A stretch of 40,100 nt of DNA, taken from positions 1-40,100 of the forward strand of contig JAEUJO010000017.1 in assembly GCA_016794615.1 (NCBI GenBank), given 5' to 3'. This DNA comes from Pseudonocardia sp. (GTDB taxonomy: Bacteria > Actinomycetota > Actinomycetes > Mycobacteriales > Pseudonocardiaceae). Every line of letters starts with the position of its first letter. Within the stretch, counting starts at the first letter, position 1. The translations under genes and the position numbers were made by a program. This document shows positions 32,257 through 40,100 of the stretch, in pieces. The notes beneath the pieces were generated by a model. That model ran no database searches. It saw only the letters and a list, made by a program, of their open reading frames with translations, and had not been told where the DNA came from.

Positions 32257-33648
32257 TCAGACCCGGGCGTGTGCGGCGCGCGGATGCGCGACGTCGAGCG
32301 GAGCGGGCCGCAGGTACACGACGTAGGTCACGGCGATGCACACCACGTAGAACGCGATGAACGCCCAGAATGCCGGGTCGCCGGTCGTGGCGGTGAGGAA
32401 CGACTGGCGGAACGCCATGTTGATCAGCACGCCACCGAGCGCGCCGACCGCGCCGATGATCCCGATCGCCGCTCCGGAGATGCGCCGGGCCCGCATCAGC
32501 TGGGCGCGCTCGTCGCCGCCCCGCGCGATGGCCGCCGTCGCCTTGCCCCGGAAGATCGCCGGGATCATCTTGTACGTCGAGCCGTTGCCGACGCCGGTCA
32601 GCACGAACAGGACCATGAAGCCGAGCGCGTAGACGGGGAGGGACTTCGCGGCCGACCCGATGAGGACGATCGACGAGGCGGCGACCATGCCGATGAAGTT
32701 GACGAAGGTGACCCTGGCACCGCCGTACCTGTCGGCGAGCCTCCCGCCGACAGGGCGGACCAGCGAGCCGAGCAGCGGGCCGATGAACGTGATCGACGCG
32801 GCCTGCAGCGGGGTGCGGCCGAACTGGTTCTGCAGCACGAGGCCGAACGCGAAGCTGTAACCGATGAACGACCCGAACGTCCCGATGTAGAGGAACGCCA
32901 TGATCCACGTGTGGTGCTCCCGGATCGACTCCGTGAACGCGCCGGTGTCGTTGCGTACCGACGAGATGTTGTCCATGTAGATCGCGGACAGTGTCGCGGC
33001 GACGACGATCAGCGGGATGTAGATCGCGAGGATGATCCGCGGGTGGCCGGCACCGGTCGTCGCGATGATCAGCAGCGCGACCAGCTGGATCACCGGGACC
33101 CCGATGTTCCCGCCGCCCGCGTTCAGCCCCAGCGCCCAGCCCTTGTGCCGCTCGGGGAAGAAGGCGTTGATGTTGGTCATCGACGACGCGAAGTTGCCGC
33201 CGCCGAGGCCGGCGAAGCACGCCACGACCATGAACGTCGGGTACGACGTTCCGGGGTGCATGACGATCGCCGCGAGGATCGTCGGGACGAGAAGCAGCGC
33301 CGCGCTGACGATCGTCCAGTTGCGGCCACCGAACCTCGCGACCGCGAACGTGTAGGGCAGCCGGAGCACGGCCCCGACCAGCGTCGGCACCGATACCAGG
33401 AGGAATTTCCCGGCGGCGTCGATACCGTACTCGGGACCCATGAACAGCACGAGAACCGACCAGAGGGTCCATACGGAGAAACCGATGTGCTCCGAGAGAA
33501 CGGAGAACAACAGGTTACGATTTGCGACCTTCCGGCCGGTCCGCTGCCAGAAGCCCTCGTCCTCCGGCTCCCACTGATCGATCCATCGCCCGGCCAACAG
33601 GCTGCCTCGGGCCGTGCCGGTCGCATCAGGACCTGCCGTCGCGGTCAC
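32257..33648 (-). CDS. narK: NarK-type nitrate/nitrite transporter (MFS)
   Basis: A 463-residue, about 12-TM major facilitator of the nitrate/nitrite porter family. The nitrate signature is seen as AGLGGGNFASSMTNINAFFP; the second-half equivalent region is MAFLYIGTFGSFIGYSFAFG. The loop motif GGRLADRYGGARV is the MFS motif between helices. The N-terminus has the cytoplasmic stretch WIDQWEPEDEGFWQRTGRK common to actinobacterial NarK. GTG 33648 is preceded by GGTGGACAGG; ATG 33681 and a start at 33702 are longer alternatives without support. It is the first gene of the presumed nitrate cassette. Confidence 0.93.
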   Translation of the reverse strand: MTATAGPDATGTARGSLLAGRWIDQWEPEDEGFWQRTGRKVANRNLLFSVLSEHIGFSVWTLWSVLVLFMGPEYGIDAAGKFLLVSVPTLVGAVLRLPYTFAVARFGGRNWTIVSAALLLVPTILAAIVMHPGTSYPTFMVVACFAGLGGGNFASSMTNINAFFPERHKGWALGLNAGGGNIGVPVIQLVALLIIATTGAGHPRIILAIYIPLIVVAATLSAIYMDNISSVRNDTGAFTESIREHHTWIMAFLYIGTFGSFIGYSFAFGLVLQNQFGRTPLQAASITFIGPLLGSLVRPVGGRLADRYGGARVTFVNFIGMVAASSIVLIGSAAKSLPVYALGFMVLFVLTGVGNGSTYKMIPAIFRGKATAAIARGGDERAQLMRARRISGAAIGIIGAVGALGGVLINMAFRQSFLTATTGDPAFWAFIAFYVVCIAVTYVVYLRPAPLDVAHPRAAHARV

Positions 33649-33664
33649 GCCTGTCCACCTCCGA

Positions 33665-33688
33665 GTTCGGGGACATTCCATTCCGAAC
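33665..33688. promoter_or_regulatory. Inverted repeat upstream of narK
   Basis: GTTCGG (33665-33670) and CCGAAC (33683-33688) form a 6-bp dyad with a 12-base AT-richer spacer, 17 bp upstream of the narK start. It could be an operator; I cannot match it to a GlnR or NnaR consensus. Confidence 0.4.
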
Positions 33689-33767
33689 CGACGGTAGGAC
33701 ACGAAGGATTACTCGTTTGTCGCCTTGTGCGACGCTCGTGCTAACGGGCGCTCACATCGGCGGCCGA

Positions 33768-34577
33768 TCACGGCAGCCGGGTGCCGACGAGGTCCGCGGC
33801 CCGCTCGAGGCCGGCGAGCGTGCGCGCCGACGCCTCAGGGTGCTGGGCGTGCAGCGCGAGCCGGTAGAGCACGGCCCGCAGCAGCATCTGCGGCCAGGCC
33901 TCGAGGTGCGCCCACCGGTCCATCAGCCCCTCGTCCGCGCCACCCCACGCCACGGCGTCGACGATGACGACGGCGGCCGACCACTCCTTCGGGCGCCACG
34001 CGGGCACCAGGTCGATCAGCGCGGGGACGCCGGTGTCGTCGAACAGCACCGCACCGAACAGCTCCGCGTGCACCACCTGCGACGTCAGCTCGACGGGACG
34101 GCGCCGGCCGGCGAGCTCGTCGAAGGTCACGCCGCCCGCGCGGGGGTCGAGCCTCGGCGTCCGCTCGCCCCACGCGGCGGCCGCGGCGCGGGTGGGGAGG
34201 TCGTCGCGGTCGTCGAGTAGCCGGGGACGGGGCAGTCCGGCGGTGGCCGCGTGCAGCCGGAGCGACGCCTCGACGGTGGCGTCGTAGCGCGGAACCAGCG
34301 TCCCCGGCACGAACCGGCAGGCCGCCCAGCCTGCGACGACCCACCGGCCGTCCGACGAGCGCACCGGATGCGCCAGCCGCAGGCCCTCGACCTGCAACCC
34401 GTCGAGCACACCGGCCGACCACGCAGCGAGCGCGTTGTCGGCGACCGGCCGGATGAGTACGTCACCGCAGTGCCACGCGCGCCTGCCGGCCCACAACACC
34501 GGCCGTGGCTCCGCCTCGGCCACCCCGAACGCCGTCCGCACGTGCGGCGGCAGTGGGTTCTCCGAGTGGAGTGCCAT
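33768..34577 (-). CDS. TIGR02569-like actinobacterial protein
   Basis: A 269-residue soluble protein that I match to the actinobacterial TIGR02569 family (Rv3205c position). It shares features with phosphotransferase folds: a nucleotide-like N-terminal part (VLWAGRRAWHCGDVLIRPVA), a mid segment ending VVHAELFGAVLFDDTGVPAL and ALIDLVPAWRPKEWSAAVVI, where H-x-E/D and D would sit like an aminoglycoside-kinase catalytic loop. ATG 34577 gives MALHSENPLPPHVRTAFGV; there is no clear Shine-Dalgarno, and a GTG at 34595 in frame is an alternative. No function is known to me. Confidence 0.82.
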   Translation of the reverse strand: MALHSENPLPPHVRTAFGVAEAEPRPVLWAGRRAWHCGDVLIRPVADNALAAWSAGVLDGLQVEGLRLAHPVRSSDGRWVVAGWAACRFVPGTLVPRYDATVEASLRLHAATAGLPRPRLLDDRDDLPTRAAAAAWGERTPRLDPRAGGVTFDELAGRRRPVELTSQVVHAELFGAVLFDDTGVPALIDLVPAWRPKEWSAAVVIVDAVAWGGADEGLMDRWAHLEAWPQMLLRAVLYRLALHAQHPEASARTLAGLERAADLVGTRLP

Positions 34578-34711
34578 GACAGGAGCAGCGGTCACAACGG
34601 GCGACGGTACCTGTGGCGCGGCACGGAACGTCGTCGCCACGCGGCGACAACGGCGCCGGAACCGACATGTCGGCCACCGGCTTCGCACCCGGAGGACCTG
34701 CGCGGTCGGGA

Positions 34712-36469
34712 TCACCGGGCCGCGCCGCGGTGCGAACCGCCGTCGCCACGGTCCCTGGACGTGTCGGCTCGGTGCACATCCGAGGCGTGTCGGTGGTGGG
34801 CGTCGTCGTCCTCCGAGTTTCGCATCGTGGACCCGTGTTGCGGTGAGCGGCACCGTTCGGAGTCGCGGTCCGCCACGCCGCGGCCTGTGGCATCGTGACC
34901 CTTGGAATCATGGGCCTTTCTGCGGCTCGTGGGCTCGCGGTCCTCGGATTCGCGATCCGTGGACGTGCGCTTCTCCACCTCGCCGTGCTGCCGGGAGTCA
35001 CGGTCCTCGGCGCGGTGTTCCGTGGCGTGGCGCCCGTGGACGTCACCGTCTTTCGAGCCGCTCTTGTCGGTGTGCCGGTATTGCGATCCGCACTCCGCCG
35101 AATCCGTGCCCGCCGGCTTTCGTTCTGACGGCTCGGACATCTCGGCCCGACGGTGTTGCGCCCGGCGCTGCACCGCGTCGTTCTCCGGCGGCTCCCGGTC
35201 CTTTCGCCGATCATGGCTCTGCGCCGCGTCGCCGCCCACCGATACCTCCACCGGCGTGCCGACCGACTGCTTTCCGCGGGCCGGTGAGGTCGGCTCCTTC
35301 GGCTTCCGCGCTTCCCCGTCCGTGTTCGCGGCACGCTTCTCCTTCGCCACCCACCGCTCGTCGCTCTCGGCGCGCGGGCCGCGCGGACCGGGTGGGCCGC
35401 CGGTGCCGACCTCCTGGCGCGGGTTCCCGTACCCCGGCTCCCGCCCCGCCGGCACCTCCGGCCGCGCCGGCAACGGATCGGGCCGGACCGGCTCGGTACC
35501 TCCGTTGTGGACCATCTCCATGACGGCGCCGGTGATCGCCGCCGTGACCGCACCGTCGTCCGGCAGTGGCGCTCGGGTCGCGGTCGCGACGCCGTCCTGC
35601 AGGCTCGCCAGTTCGGTGCGCTGCACGTCGCGACGGCGGATCCGCAGGTCGCGCTGCTCCTCGAGGGCCGTGATCGCGGCCTCCTGCTCGGCGCTGCGGA
35701 GACGTCGGGGCGGCGCGCCGGCCAGTGCGGTCTCGACGGCGCGCAGGTGCTGCTCGGAGTTCGCGAGCTCCTGCTCGGTACGGCGCAGCGACCGGTAGTC
35801 GTCGAGCTGGGCCTGCAGGATGGCGCGCCGCCGCTGGAGCACCGAACGACGCTCCTCGAGGGCGGCGACCGGCGCGGGGGCCACGGCGCGCCCGCTCCCG
35901 GGGAGCCGCCGCCACTCGTCCTCGATCTGCGCCAGGGTGTCGAGCTGGCGGTTCACCGAGGCCAACGCGACGGTGGCGCGTTGCGCCCAGGTGTCCGCGA
36001 CCGCCCCGTCGGGTGCCGCCGTCCCCTCCGGTGCGGTCTGCACCGGCAGCGGCTCGGGTGCTGCGTCGGTCACCGAGACCGAGTACCCCCCGGCGAGGAT
36101 GCCGGCGACACCGAGCAGCACCAGGGCGTGCCGGCGGCGCGGCGTCGGGCGCCGGGCGCGGGATCCGCTCGCCACGTCCGGGGCCGGCGTGACCTCGGCG
36201 GGGCGGCCCGGCCGGACCGGTTCGGCGGCGGGCTCACCGGGGTCACCGGCCCGCGCGGCGCCGGTCCCGATGGCATCGCGCACCCAGGGCAACGCGTCGG
36301 CGGGCGCGTCCGGACCGTCCGGTTGCCCGGCCGGCACCGCGGCCCGGCGAGCCCGCCGGGCCACCGCGCGGTGTGCCGCGGTGCAGTAGCGGCGCTCCGG
36401 CCGTCCGGCCGTGATCGTGATCGTCCTGTCGCACCCGAGCAGGGCGCATCGCCGTCCGCCGTCGTCCAT
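34712..36469 (-). CDS. Zn-finger / TM / coiled-coil protein with a charged low-complexity tail
   Basis: A 585-residue protein of no family I recognise. The N-terminus has a possible metal site, MDDGGRRCALLGCDRTITIT then RRYCTAAHR (Cys8, Cys13, Cys28 and His32 region). One membrane helix lies near 120-140 (ALVLLGVAGILAGGYSVSV). A Leu/Gln/Arg/Glu heptad-like coiled coil spans about 180-300 (LEERRSVLQRRRAILQAQLD). From about 330 the chain is Pro/Gly- then Ser/Asp/Glu/Arg/His-rich to the end (DRESEDREPTSRRK, DDDAHHRHASDVHRAD). The DNA for this tail (34712-35330) is visibly less GC-rich. GGGGG precedes ATG 36469. It follows moeZ by 208 bp. Confidence 0.75.
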   Translation of the reverse strand: MDDGGRRCALLGCDRTITITAGRPERRYCTAAHRAVARRARRAAVPAGQPDGPDAPADALPWVRDAIGTGAARAGDPGEPAAEPVRPGRPAEVTPAPDVASGSRARRPTPRRRHALVLLGVAGILAGGYSVSVTDAAPEPLPVQTAPEGTAAPDGAVADTWAQRATVALASVNRQLDTLAQIEDEWRRLPGSGRAVAPAPVAALEERRSVLQRRRAILQAQLDDYRSLRRTEQELANSEQHLRAVETALAGAPPRRLRSAEQEAAITALEEQRDLRIRRRDVQRTELASLQDGVATATRAPLPDDGAVTAAITGAVMEMVHNGGTEPVRPDPLPARPEVPAGREPGYGNPRQEVGTGGPPGPRGPRAESDERWVAKEKRAANTDGEARKPKEPTSPARGKQSVGTPVEVSVGGDAAQSHDRRKDREPPENDAVQRRAQHRRAEMSEPSERKPAGTDSAECGSQYRHTDKSGSKDGDVHGRHATEHRAEDRDSRQHGEVEKRTSTDRESEDREPTSRRKAHDSKGHDATGRGVADRDSERCRSPQHGSTMRNSEDDDAHHRHASDVHRADTSRDRGDGGSHRGAAR

Positions 36470-36677
36470 GTGTGCGACCCCCATCGCCCCACCGGGGCGA
36501 CGACGCGAAGCCCCCGCTCCGCCGGCCCCGGCCCGTCCGGCCGTGCACCCGCACCACGGACCGCCCGCCCGATCGGTTCACTCCGGGGGCCGGGACCACC
36601 TGCACAGCCGAGCCGGGGCAGCGAACCGGGCCGGGCGGGCGACTCGGCGCAGCGCCCGACCCGGTTCGGTGGGGACG

Positions 36678-37850
36678 TCAGTAGGTCGGCTGCGTGGGAT
36701 CGACCAGCTTCACCCAGGCCAGCACGCCGCCGCCGACGTGCACGGCGTCGGAGAACCCGGCCTTGTGCAGCACCGACAGCGCCTCGGCGGACCGCTGACC
36801 CGACTTGCAGTGCAGCACCACCGGCCGGTCCTGCGGGATCTCGGCCAATGCCTCGCCCGACACGATCCGGCCCTTGGGGATCAGGGTGGCGCCCGGGATG
36901 CTGACGATCTCGTACTCGTTCTGCTCACGGACGTCGATCAGTGCGAAGTCCTTGCCCGCGTCGATCATCTCCTTGAGCTCGATCGCCGTGATCGTGTGGC
37001 CGGCCGCGGCGTCCTGTGCCTCGTCCGACACCACACCGCAGAACACGTCGTAGTCGATCAGCTCGGTGATCTTCGGCGTGCTCGGGTCCTTGCGGATCCG
37101 GACCGTCCGGTAGGTCATCTCCAGGGCGTCGTAGACCATCAACCGGCCCAGCAGCGGCTCGCCGATACCGGTGATCAGCTTGATCGCCTCGTTCACCATG
37201 ATCGAGCCGATCGACGCGCACAGCACGCCCAGCACGCCGCCCTCGGCGCACGACGGAACCATCCCGGGGGGCGGCGGCTCGGGGTAGAGGTCGCGGTAGT
37301 TGAGCCCCTGCCCGTTCGGCGCGTCCTCCCAGAACACCGACGCCTGGCCCTCGAACCGGAAGATCGATCCCCACACGTACGGCTTGCCCAGCAGCACGGC
37401 GGCATCGTTGACCAGGTAGCGGGTGGCGAAGTTGTCCGTGCCGTCCAGGATCAGGTCGTAGTCCCGGAAGATGTCGAGCACGTTCGACGAGTCGAGCCGC
37501 ACCTCGTGCAGCCGGACCTCGACGAACGGGTTGGTCTCCTTGATGGAGTCGCGCGCGGACTCGGCCTTGGAACGGCCCACGTCGGACTGGCCGTGGATGA
37601 TCTGGCGCTGGAGGTTCGAGGAGTCGACGACGTCGAACTCCACGATCCCCAGGGTGCCCACACCGGCGGCGGCGAGGTAGAGCAGGGCCGGGCTGCCGAG
37701 GCCACCCGCCCCGACCACGAGCACCTTCGCGTTCTTGAGCCGCTTCTGCCCCGTCATCCCGACCTCGGGGATGATCAGGTGGCGGCTGTAACGCTCCACC
37801 TCATCCTTGGACAGCTCGGCGGCCGGCTCCACGAGCGGCGGTAGCGCCAT
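36678..37850 (-). CDS. moeZ: MoeZ adenylyltransferase / sulfurtransferase
   Basis: A 390-residue fusion. A ThiF/MoeB-type E1 domain (about 15-255) has the ATP-binding GAGGLGS at 47-53, the FDVVDSSNLQRQ region and DGTDNFATRYLVND. A rhodanese domain (about 285-385) holds the catalytic Cys348 in HCKSGQRSAEAL. MoeZ activates small sulfur-carrier proteins (MoaD, CysO, ThiS and similar) and loads them with sulfur. It lacks the zinc CxxC pairs of E. coli MoeB, retaining only a single Cys in MVPSCAEGG. GAGGAG with a five-base spacer fixes ATG 37850. It is 40 bp downstream of the hydrolase gene, so likely in one transcript. Confidence 0.95.
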   Translation of the reverse strand: MALPPLVEPAAELSKDEVERYSRHLIIPEVGMTGQKRLKNAKVLVVGAGGLGSPALLYLAAAGVGTLGIVEFDVVDSSNLQRQIIHGQSDVGRSKAESARDSIKETNPFVEVRLHEVRLDSSNVLDIFRDYDLILDGTDNFATRYLVNDAAVLLGKPYVWGSIFRFEGQASVFWEDAPNGQGLNYRDLYPEPPPPGMVPSCAEGGVLGVLCASIGSIMVNEAIKLITGIGEPLLGRLMVYDALEMTYRTVRIRKDPSTPKITELIDYDVFCGVVSDEAQDAAAGHTITAIELKEMIDAGKDFALIDVREQNEYEIVSIPGATLIPKGRIVSGEALAEIPQDRPVVLHCKSGQRSAEALSVLHKAGFSDAVHVGGGVLAWVKLVDPTQPTY

Positions 37851-37890
37851 CGGTACTCCTCGATCGACGTCAGTTCTCAGCCCTTCAACG

Positions 37891-38982
37891 TCAGGCCCGG
37901 CCACCATCATCCCCGGTGGCACCCGCTGTCCCCGCCCACAGTGCCGCGACCGCCCGGGCCACCGTGTCGGCCGCCTCGATCTGGGCGACGTGCCCGACGC
38001 CGGGCAGCGTGAGCAGTCGCGCCCCGGGGATCGCGGCCGCCGTGCGCACGGCCAGCCGTGGTGAGACCAGCCGGTCCCGCTCCCCCCACACGACGAGGGT
38101 CGGCGCCTGCACCCGGGCGGCCGTCGCCCACGGCGACGCGCCCCACCACCAACTCGCGATCAGCCCCCGCGCGGTGCGCTCCCCCGCCTCCTGCGCCCAG
38201 GCCAGGCCGCTACGGTAGGCGATGTCCTCGGCCGCCTCGACGAGCCGGTGCTCGGGCACCCGCTTCGGGTCGGCGAAGCACACCTGCACCACCTGCTCGG
38301 CCCGCACGCGGGGCGGGACGGCGGCGAGTCCCGCCCGCGCGCGGTCCCCGATCCGGCCGGGGACCAGCGCCAGCGCGAGCCGCACGTCCGCCATCCGGCG
38401 CGGGTCCGGGCGGCGGTCGGGCATCGCAGGCGAGATCAGCGTCAAGGTGCGGACCAGCTCCGGACGTCGGGCGGCGACGCTGAGCGCGATGGCGCCGCCG
38501 AAGGAGTTGCCGAGCAGGTGCACGGGCTCGTTGCGGCCGGCGAGGAAGCAGAGCAGCGCGTCCGCGTGCGCGGCCGGGGTGAAGTCGAACCCGGCGGGCG
38601 GGCGCGACCGGCCGAACCCGGGCAGGTCCACGGCTGTCCCCGCGGCCCGCGTGCCGAGCAGGGCAGCGAGGTCGGTCCAGTTCGTCGCCGAGCCACCGAG
38701 GCCGTGGACGTAGACGGCCCGGCACCCGTCGGGACCGGGCGTCTCGCGGACGTGCAGGGTCATCCCGCCCGAGGTGACCTCCCGGCCCGGCCAGGGCCGG
38801 CAGGACAGGTCGAGCGGCGGGAACGTGGCGGGATCGGCGAGCGCGGCGGCGACGGCCGCGCCGTGCGCGCCTGCGGTGCGCGAGGCATCCGCGGGTGGGG
38901 CACCCGGCGCCCGGAGGCGCATGACGTGAGGGCACAGCGCCCAGGGGCGGAGCGATGCAGGGACGGCCATGACACCGAGCAT
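37891..38982 (-). CDS. Alpha/beta hydrolase
   Basis: A 363-residue alpha/beta-hydrolase. The oxyanion motif is YVHGLGGSATNW; the nucleophile elbow is LLGNSFGGAIAL (GNSFG); the acid is in VVWGERDRLVSP and the catalytic His in LPGVGHVAQIEAA. The first 75 residues (MLGVMAVPASLRPWALCPHV) are an N-terminal extension before the core fold. ATG 38982 has GGTGGA six bases upstream; ATG 38970 (MAVPASL) is a good alternative. No signal peptide was seen. It could be an esterase, lipase or C-C hydrolase; the sequence does not decide. It lies directly upstream of moeZ. Confidence 0.9.
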   Translation of the reverse strand: MLGVMAVPASLRPWALCPHVMRLRAPGAPPADASRTAGAHGAAVAAALADPATFPPLDLSCRPWPGREVTSGGMTLHVRETPGPDGCRAVYVHGLGGSATNWTDLAALLGTRAAGTAVDLPGFGRSRPPAGFDFTPAAHADALLCFLAGRNEPVHLLGNSFGGAIALSVAARRPELVRTLTLISPAMPDRRPDPRRMADVRLALALVPGRIGDRARAGLAAVPPRVRAEQVVQVCFADPKRVPEHRLVEAAEDIAYRSGLAWAQEAGERTARGLIASWWWGASPWATAARVQAPTLVVWGERDRLVSPRLAVRTAAAIPGARLLTLPGVGHVAQIEAADTVARAVAALWAGTAGATGDDGGRA

Positions 38983-39028
38983 CACCCATCCACCGGCGAT
39001 GCGGCACGTTCGTCGGCGGCTGGGCGTT

Positions 39029-39110
39029 GTTGCAGCAAGGTGGCCCTGCACCAGTCGGATTGGAGCAAGGCCACCTTGCTGCAACCCCAAGGCCACCTTG
39101 CTGCAACCCC
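39029..39110. repeat. Nested inverted and direct repeat array
   Basis: A 17-bp arm GTTGCAGCAAGGTGGCC (39029-39045) is followed by two exact complements at 39069-39085 and 39091-39107. The latter two belong to a 22-bp tandem repeat (39067-39088, 39089-39110). A small inner palindrome (AGCAAGG-CCA-CCTTGCT) overlaps the first. The array fills part of the 356-bp gap 38983-39338, the only other content of which is the presumed divergent promoters of the hydrolase and TetR genes. Confidence 0.93.
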
Positions 39111-39338
39111 GTGGACCGCGCACCGCCCGCGCCCGGGATGCAGCGAAAGCGGCGTTCAGTGCGTTGGGCGCTCCGGGCGGCTCCGAGCCCGCCTGCGGTC
39201 GTACCCGGAAGCGGCGCCGGCGCCCTCGCACAGGCCGCCGAGGGCGACGGCCACCGGGCGCGGCCCGATGGCGACCGGCCGCCACGTTACCTGCCGGTAG
39301 GGTGAGCGCCGGGCACTCGCACGGCAGAGGAGATGGCG

Positions 39339-39968
39339 ATGACCGAGGCACCGGCGCGCGGCGTCCGTCTCTCTCGCAGCGCACGTCGGGCCCAGCTGCT
39401 GGTCGCCGCGCGCGACGTCTTCGGTGCTCAGGGTTACCACGCCGCGGCCATGGACGACATCGCCGAGCGCGCGGGAGTGAGCAAACCGGTGCTCTACCAG
39501 CACTTCCCCGGCAAGCTGGAACTCTACCGGGCGTTGCTCACCACCTGCGCGGACGACCTGGTCGAACGGGTGCGCGACGCGATCGGGCACACCTCGGACA
39601 ACCGGGAGCGGGTCGAGGCGGCGGTGTCGGCCTACTTCGACTTCGTCGCCGGCGACGGGCAGGCCTACCGGCTGGTGTTCGAGTCGGATCTGCGGGGCGA
39701 GCCCGAGGCGGCCGCGGTCGTCGACGGCGCGCTGACCCGCTGCATCGATACCGTCGCCGAAGCGGTCACCGCCGACGCCGGTCTCGACGCGCGCCGGGCC
39801 CGGCTGCTCGCCGTCGGCCTCGTGGGGCTGAGCCAGGTCGCCGCGCAGTACTGGCTCGACTCCGAGCGGCAGGTGCCGCGTGACGAGGCCGTCGCGCTGA
39901 TGGCGAGCCTGGCGTGGCGCGGCCTGGCCGGATTCCCGATGGTGCACGAACGCGCGGAGCGGTCATGA
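39339..39968 (+). CDS. TetR-family transcriptional regulator
   Basis: A 209-residue regulator. The N-terminal helix-turn-helix is complete: MDDIAERAGVSKPVLYQHFP then GKLELYRALL at about 38-67. The ligand-binding half includes VEAAVSAYFDFVAGDGQAYR and LVGLSQVAAQYWLDSERQVP. This matches the Rv3208 group. ATG 39339 is chosen over ATG 39333 because GAGGAG lies six bases before it. The ligand and targets are not known; the divergent alpha/beta hydrolase gene is a candidate target. It is convergent with the DUF3107 gene. Confidence 0.93.
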   Translation: MTEAPARGVRLSRSARRAQLLVAARDVFGAQGYHAAAMDDIAERAGVSKPVLYQHFPGKLELYRALLTTCADDLVERVRDAIGHTSDNRERVEAAVSAYFDFVAGDGQAYRLVFESDLRGEPEAAAVVDGALTRCIDTVAEAVTADAGLDARRARLLAVGLVGLSQVAAQYWLDSERQVPRDEAVALMASLAWRGLAGFPMVHERAERS

Positions 39969-40005
39969 CCGCCGCCCGGCCGTGACAGCACGGACCGGAC
40001 GGCGG
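39969..40005. terminator. Hairpin between the TetR and DUF3107 genes
   Basis: CCGCCG (39969-39974) pairs with CGGCGG (40000-40005); inside, CCGG/CCGT pair with ACGG/CCGG with a bulge. It lies between two convergent stops 47 bp apart and could serve both. Confidence 0.5.
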
Positions 40006-40015
40006 CCGGAGCCCG

Positions 40016-40100
40016 TCAGGAGCCCAGGCCGAACCCGACCCGCCGCTCGGCGGGCGCGATCTCGACGTACGCGATCTGGTCGGCACGCACGAGGAAGCGG
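40016..40100 (-). CDS. DUF3107 family protein, 3' end only
   Basis: The last 27 codons read FLVRADQIAYVEIAPAERRV then GFGLGS and TGA on the minus strand. This matches the C-terminus of the short DUF3107 family (Rv3208A/TB9.4, about 90 residues), which ends in AYVEIG-x-ERRVGFG. The start is beyond the window. Function unknown; it is the usual neighbour of this TetR gene. Confidence 0.85.
   Translation of the reverse strand, partial: RFLVRADQIAYVEIAPAERRVGFGLGS

Noticed and set aside
32054..33472. A long N-terminal extension of the HemD-like regulator across narK
   Set aside because: It is in a shadow frame of the narK gene; the real protein starts near 32053.
39027..39305. Short plus-strand ORF starting in the repeat array
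   Set aside because: Its first residues are translated repeat units and the rest has no protein-like character.

Overview
The window is very GC-rich and densely coded, and almost every real gene shows actinobacterial codon use (G/C in third position, frequent GTG starts). From memory, its backbone is collinear with the Mycobacterium tuberculosis Rv3193c-Rv3208A neighbourhood: UPF0182 protein, YlbL-type PDZ/Lon-like protease, Zincin_2 protein, ABC1 kinase, whiB7, uvrD2, mycoredoxin, nudC, a K+ channel, the adnB/adnA helicase-nuclease pair, an alkyltransferase-like protein, a TIGR02569-type protein, moeZ, a TetR regulator and a DUF3107 protein. I infer a member of the Pseudonocardiales, quite possibly Pseudonocardia. 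No rRNA, tRNA, CRISPR array, transposase or phage gene was seen.

Layout. 1-4052 (minus): a membrane UPF0182 protein, cut by the window edge, and a secreted-side PDZ/Lon-like protease. 4226-9812: a Zincin_2 protein, a YgjP-type metallopeptidase on the minus strand, a TOMM/ThiF-like E1 protein with zinc cysteines, an ABC1 kinase and a zinc-less MDR oxidoreductase. 9974-12974 (minus): uvrD2, then whiB7 behind a long attenuated leader with a 55-codon upstream ORF and an intrinsic terminator, then an unrecognised 30-residue basic peptide. 13134-21049: mycoredoxin, then on the minus strand nudC, a catalytic/non-catalytic M16 peptidase pair, a ProA-like dehydrogenase, exonuclease III and a two-TM K+ channel with an RCK domain.

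21703-29704 (minus) holds adnA and adnB, the recombination motor-nuclease, separated by a GH16 lipoprotein gene. 29770-33648 has the alkyltransferase-like gene and a three-gene set (NarK transporter, HemD-winged-helix regulator, CbiX-type chelatase) that I recall as Rv0261c-Rv0259c in mycobacteria; it looks like an inserted nitrate/siroheme module. 33768-38982 (minus) has a TIGR02569-like protein, a lineage-specific Zn-finger/TM/coiled-coil protein, moeZ and an alpha/beta hydrolase. The window closes with a TetR regulator and the 3' end of a DUF3107 gene.

The most unusual material is non-coding: a complete whiB7 attenuator, a 52-62 bp dispersed element in three copies, tandem duplications at gene 3' ends (channel, GH16 gene), a 12-residue tandem repeat inside AdnB, and a nested inverted-repeat array at 39.03-39.11 kb.
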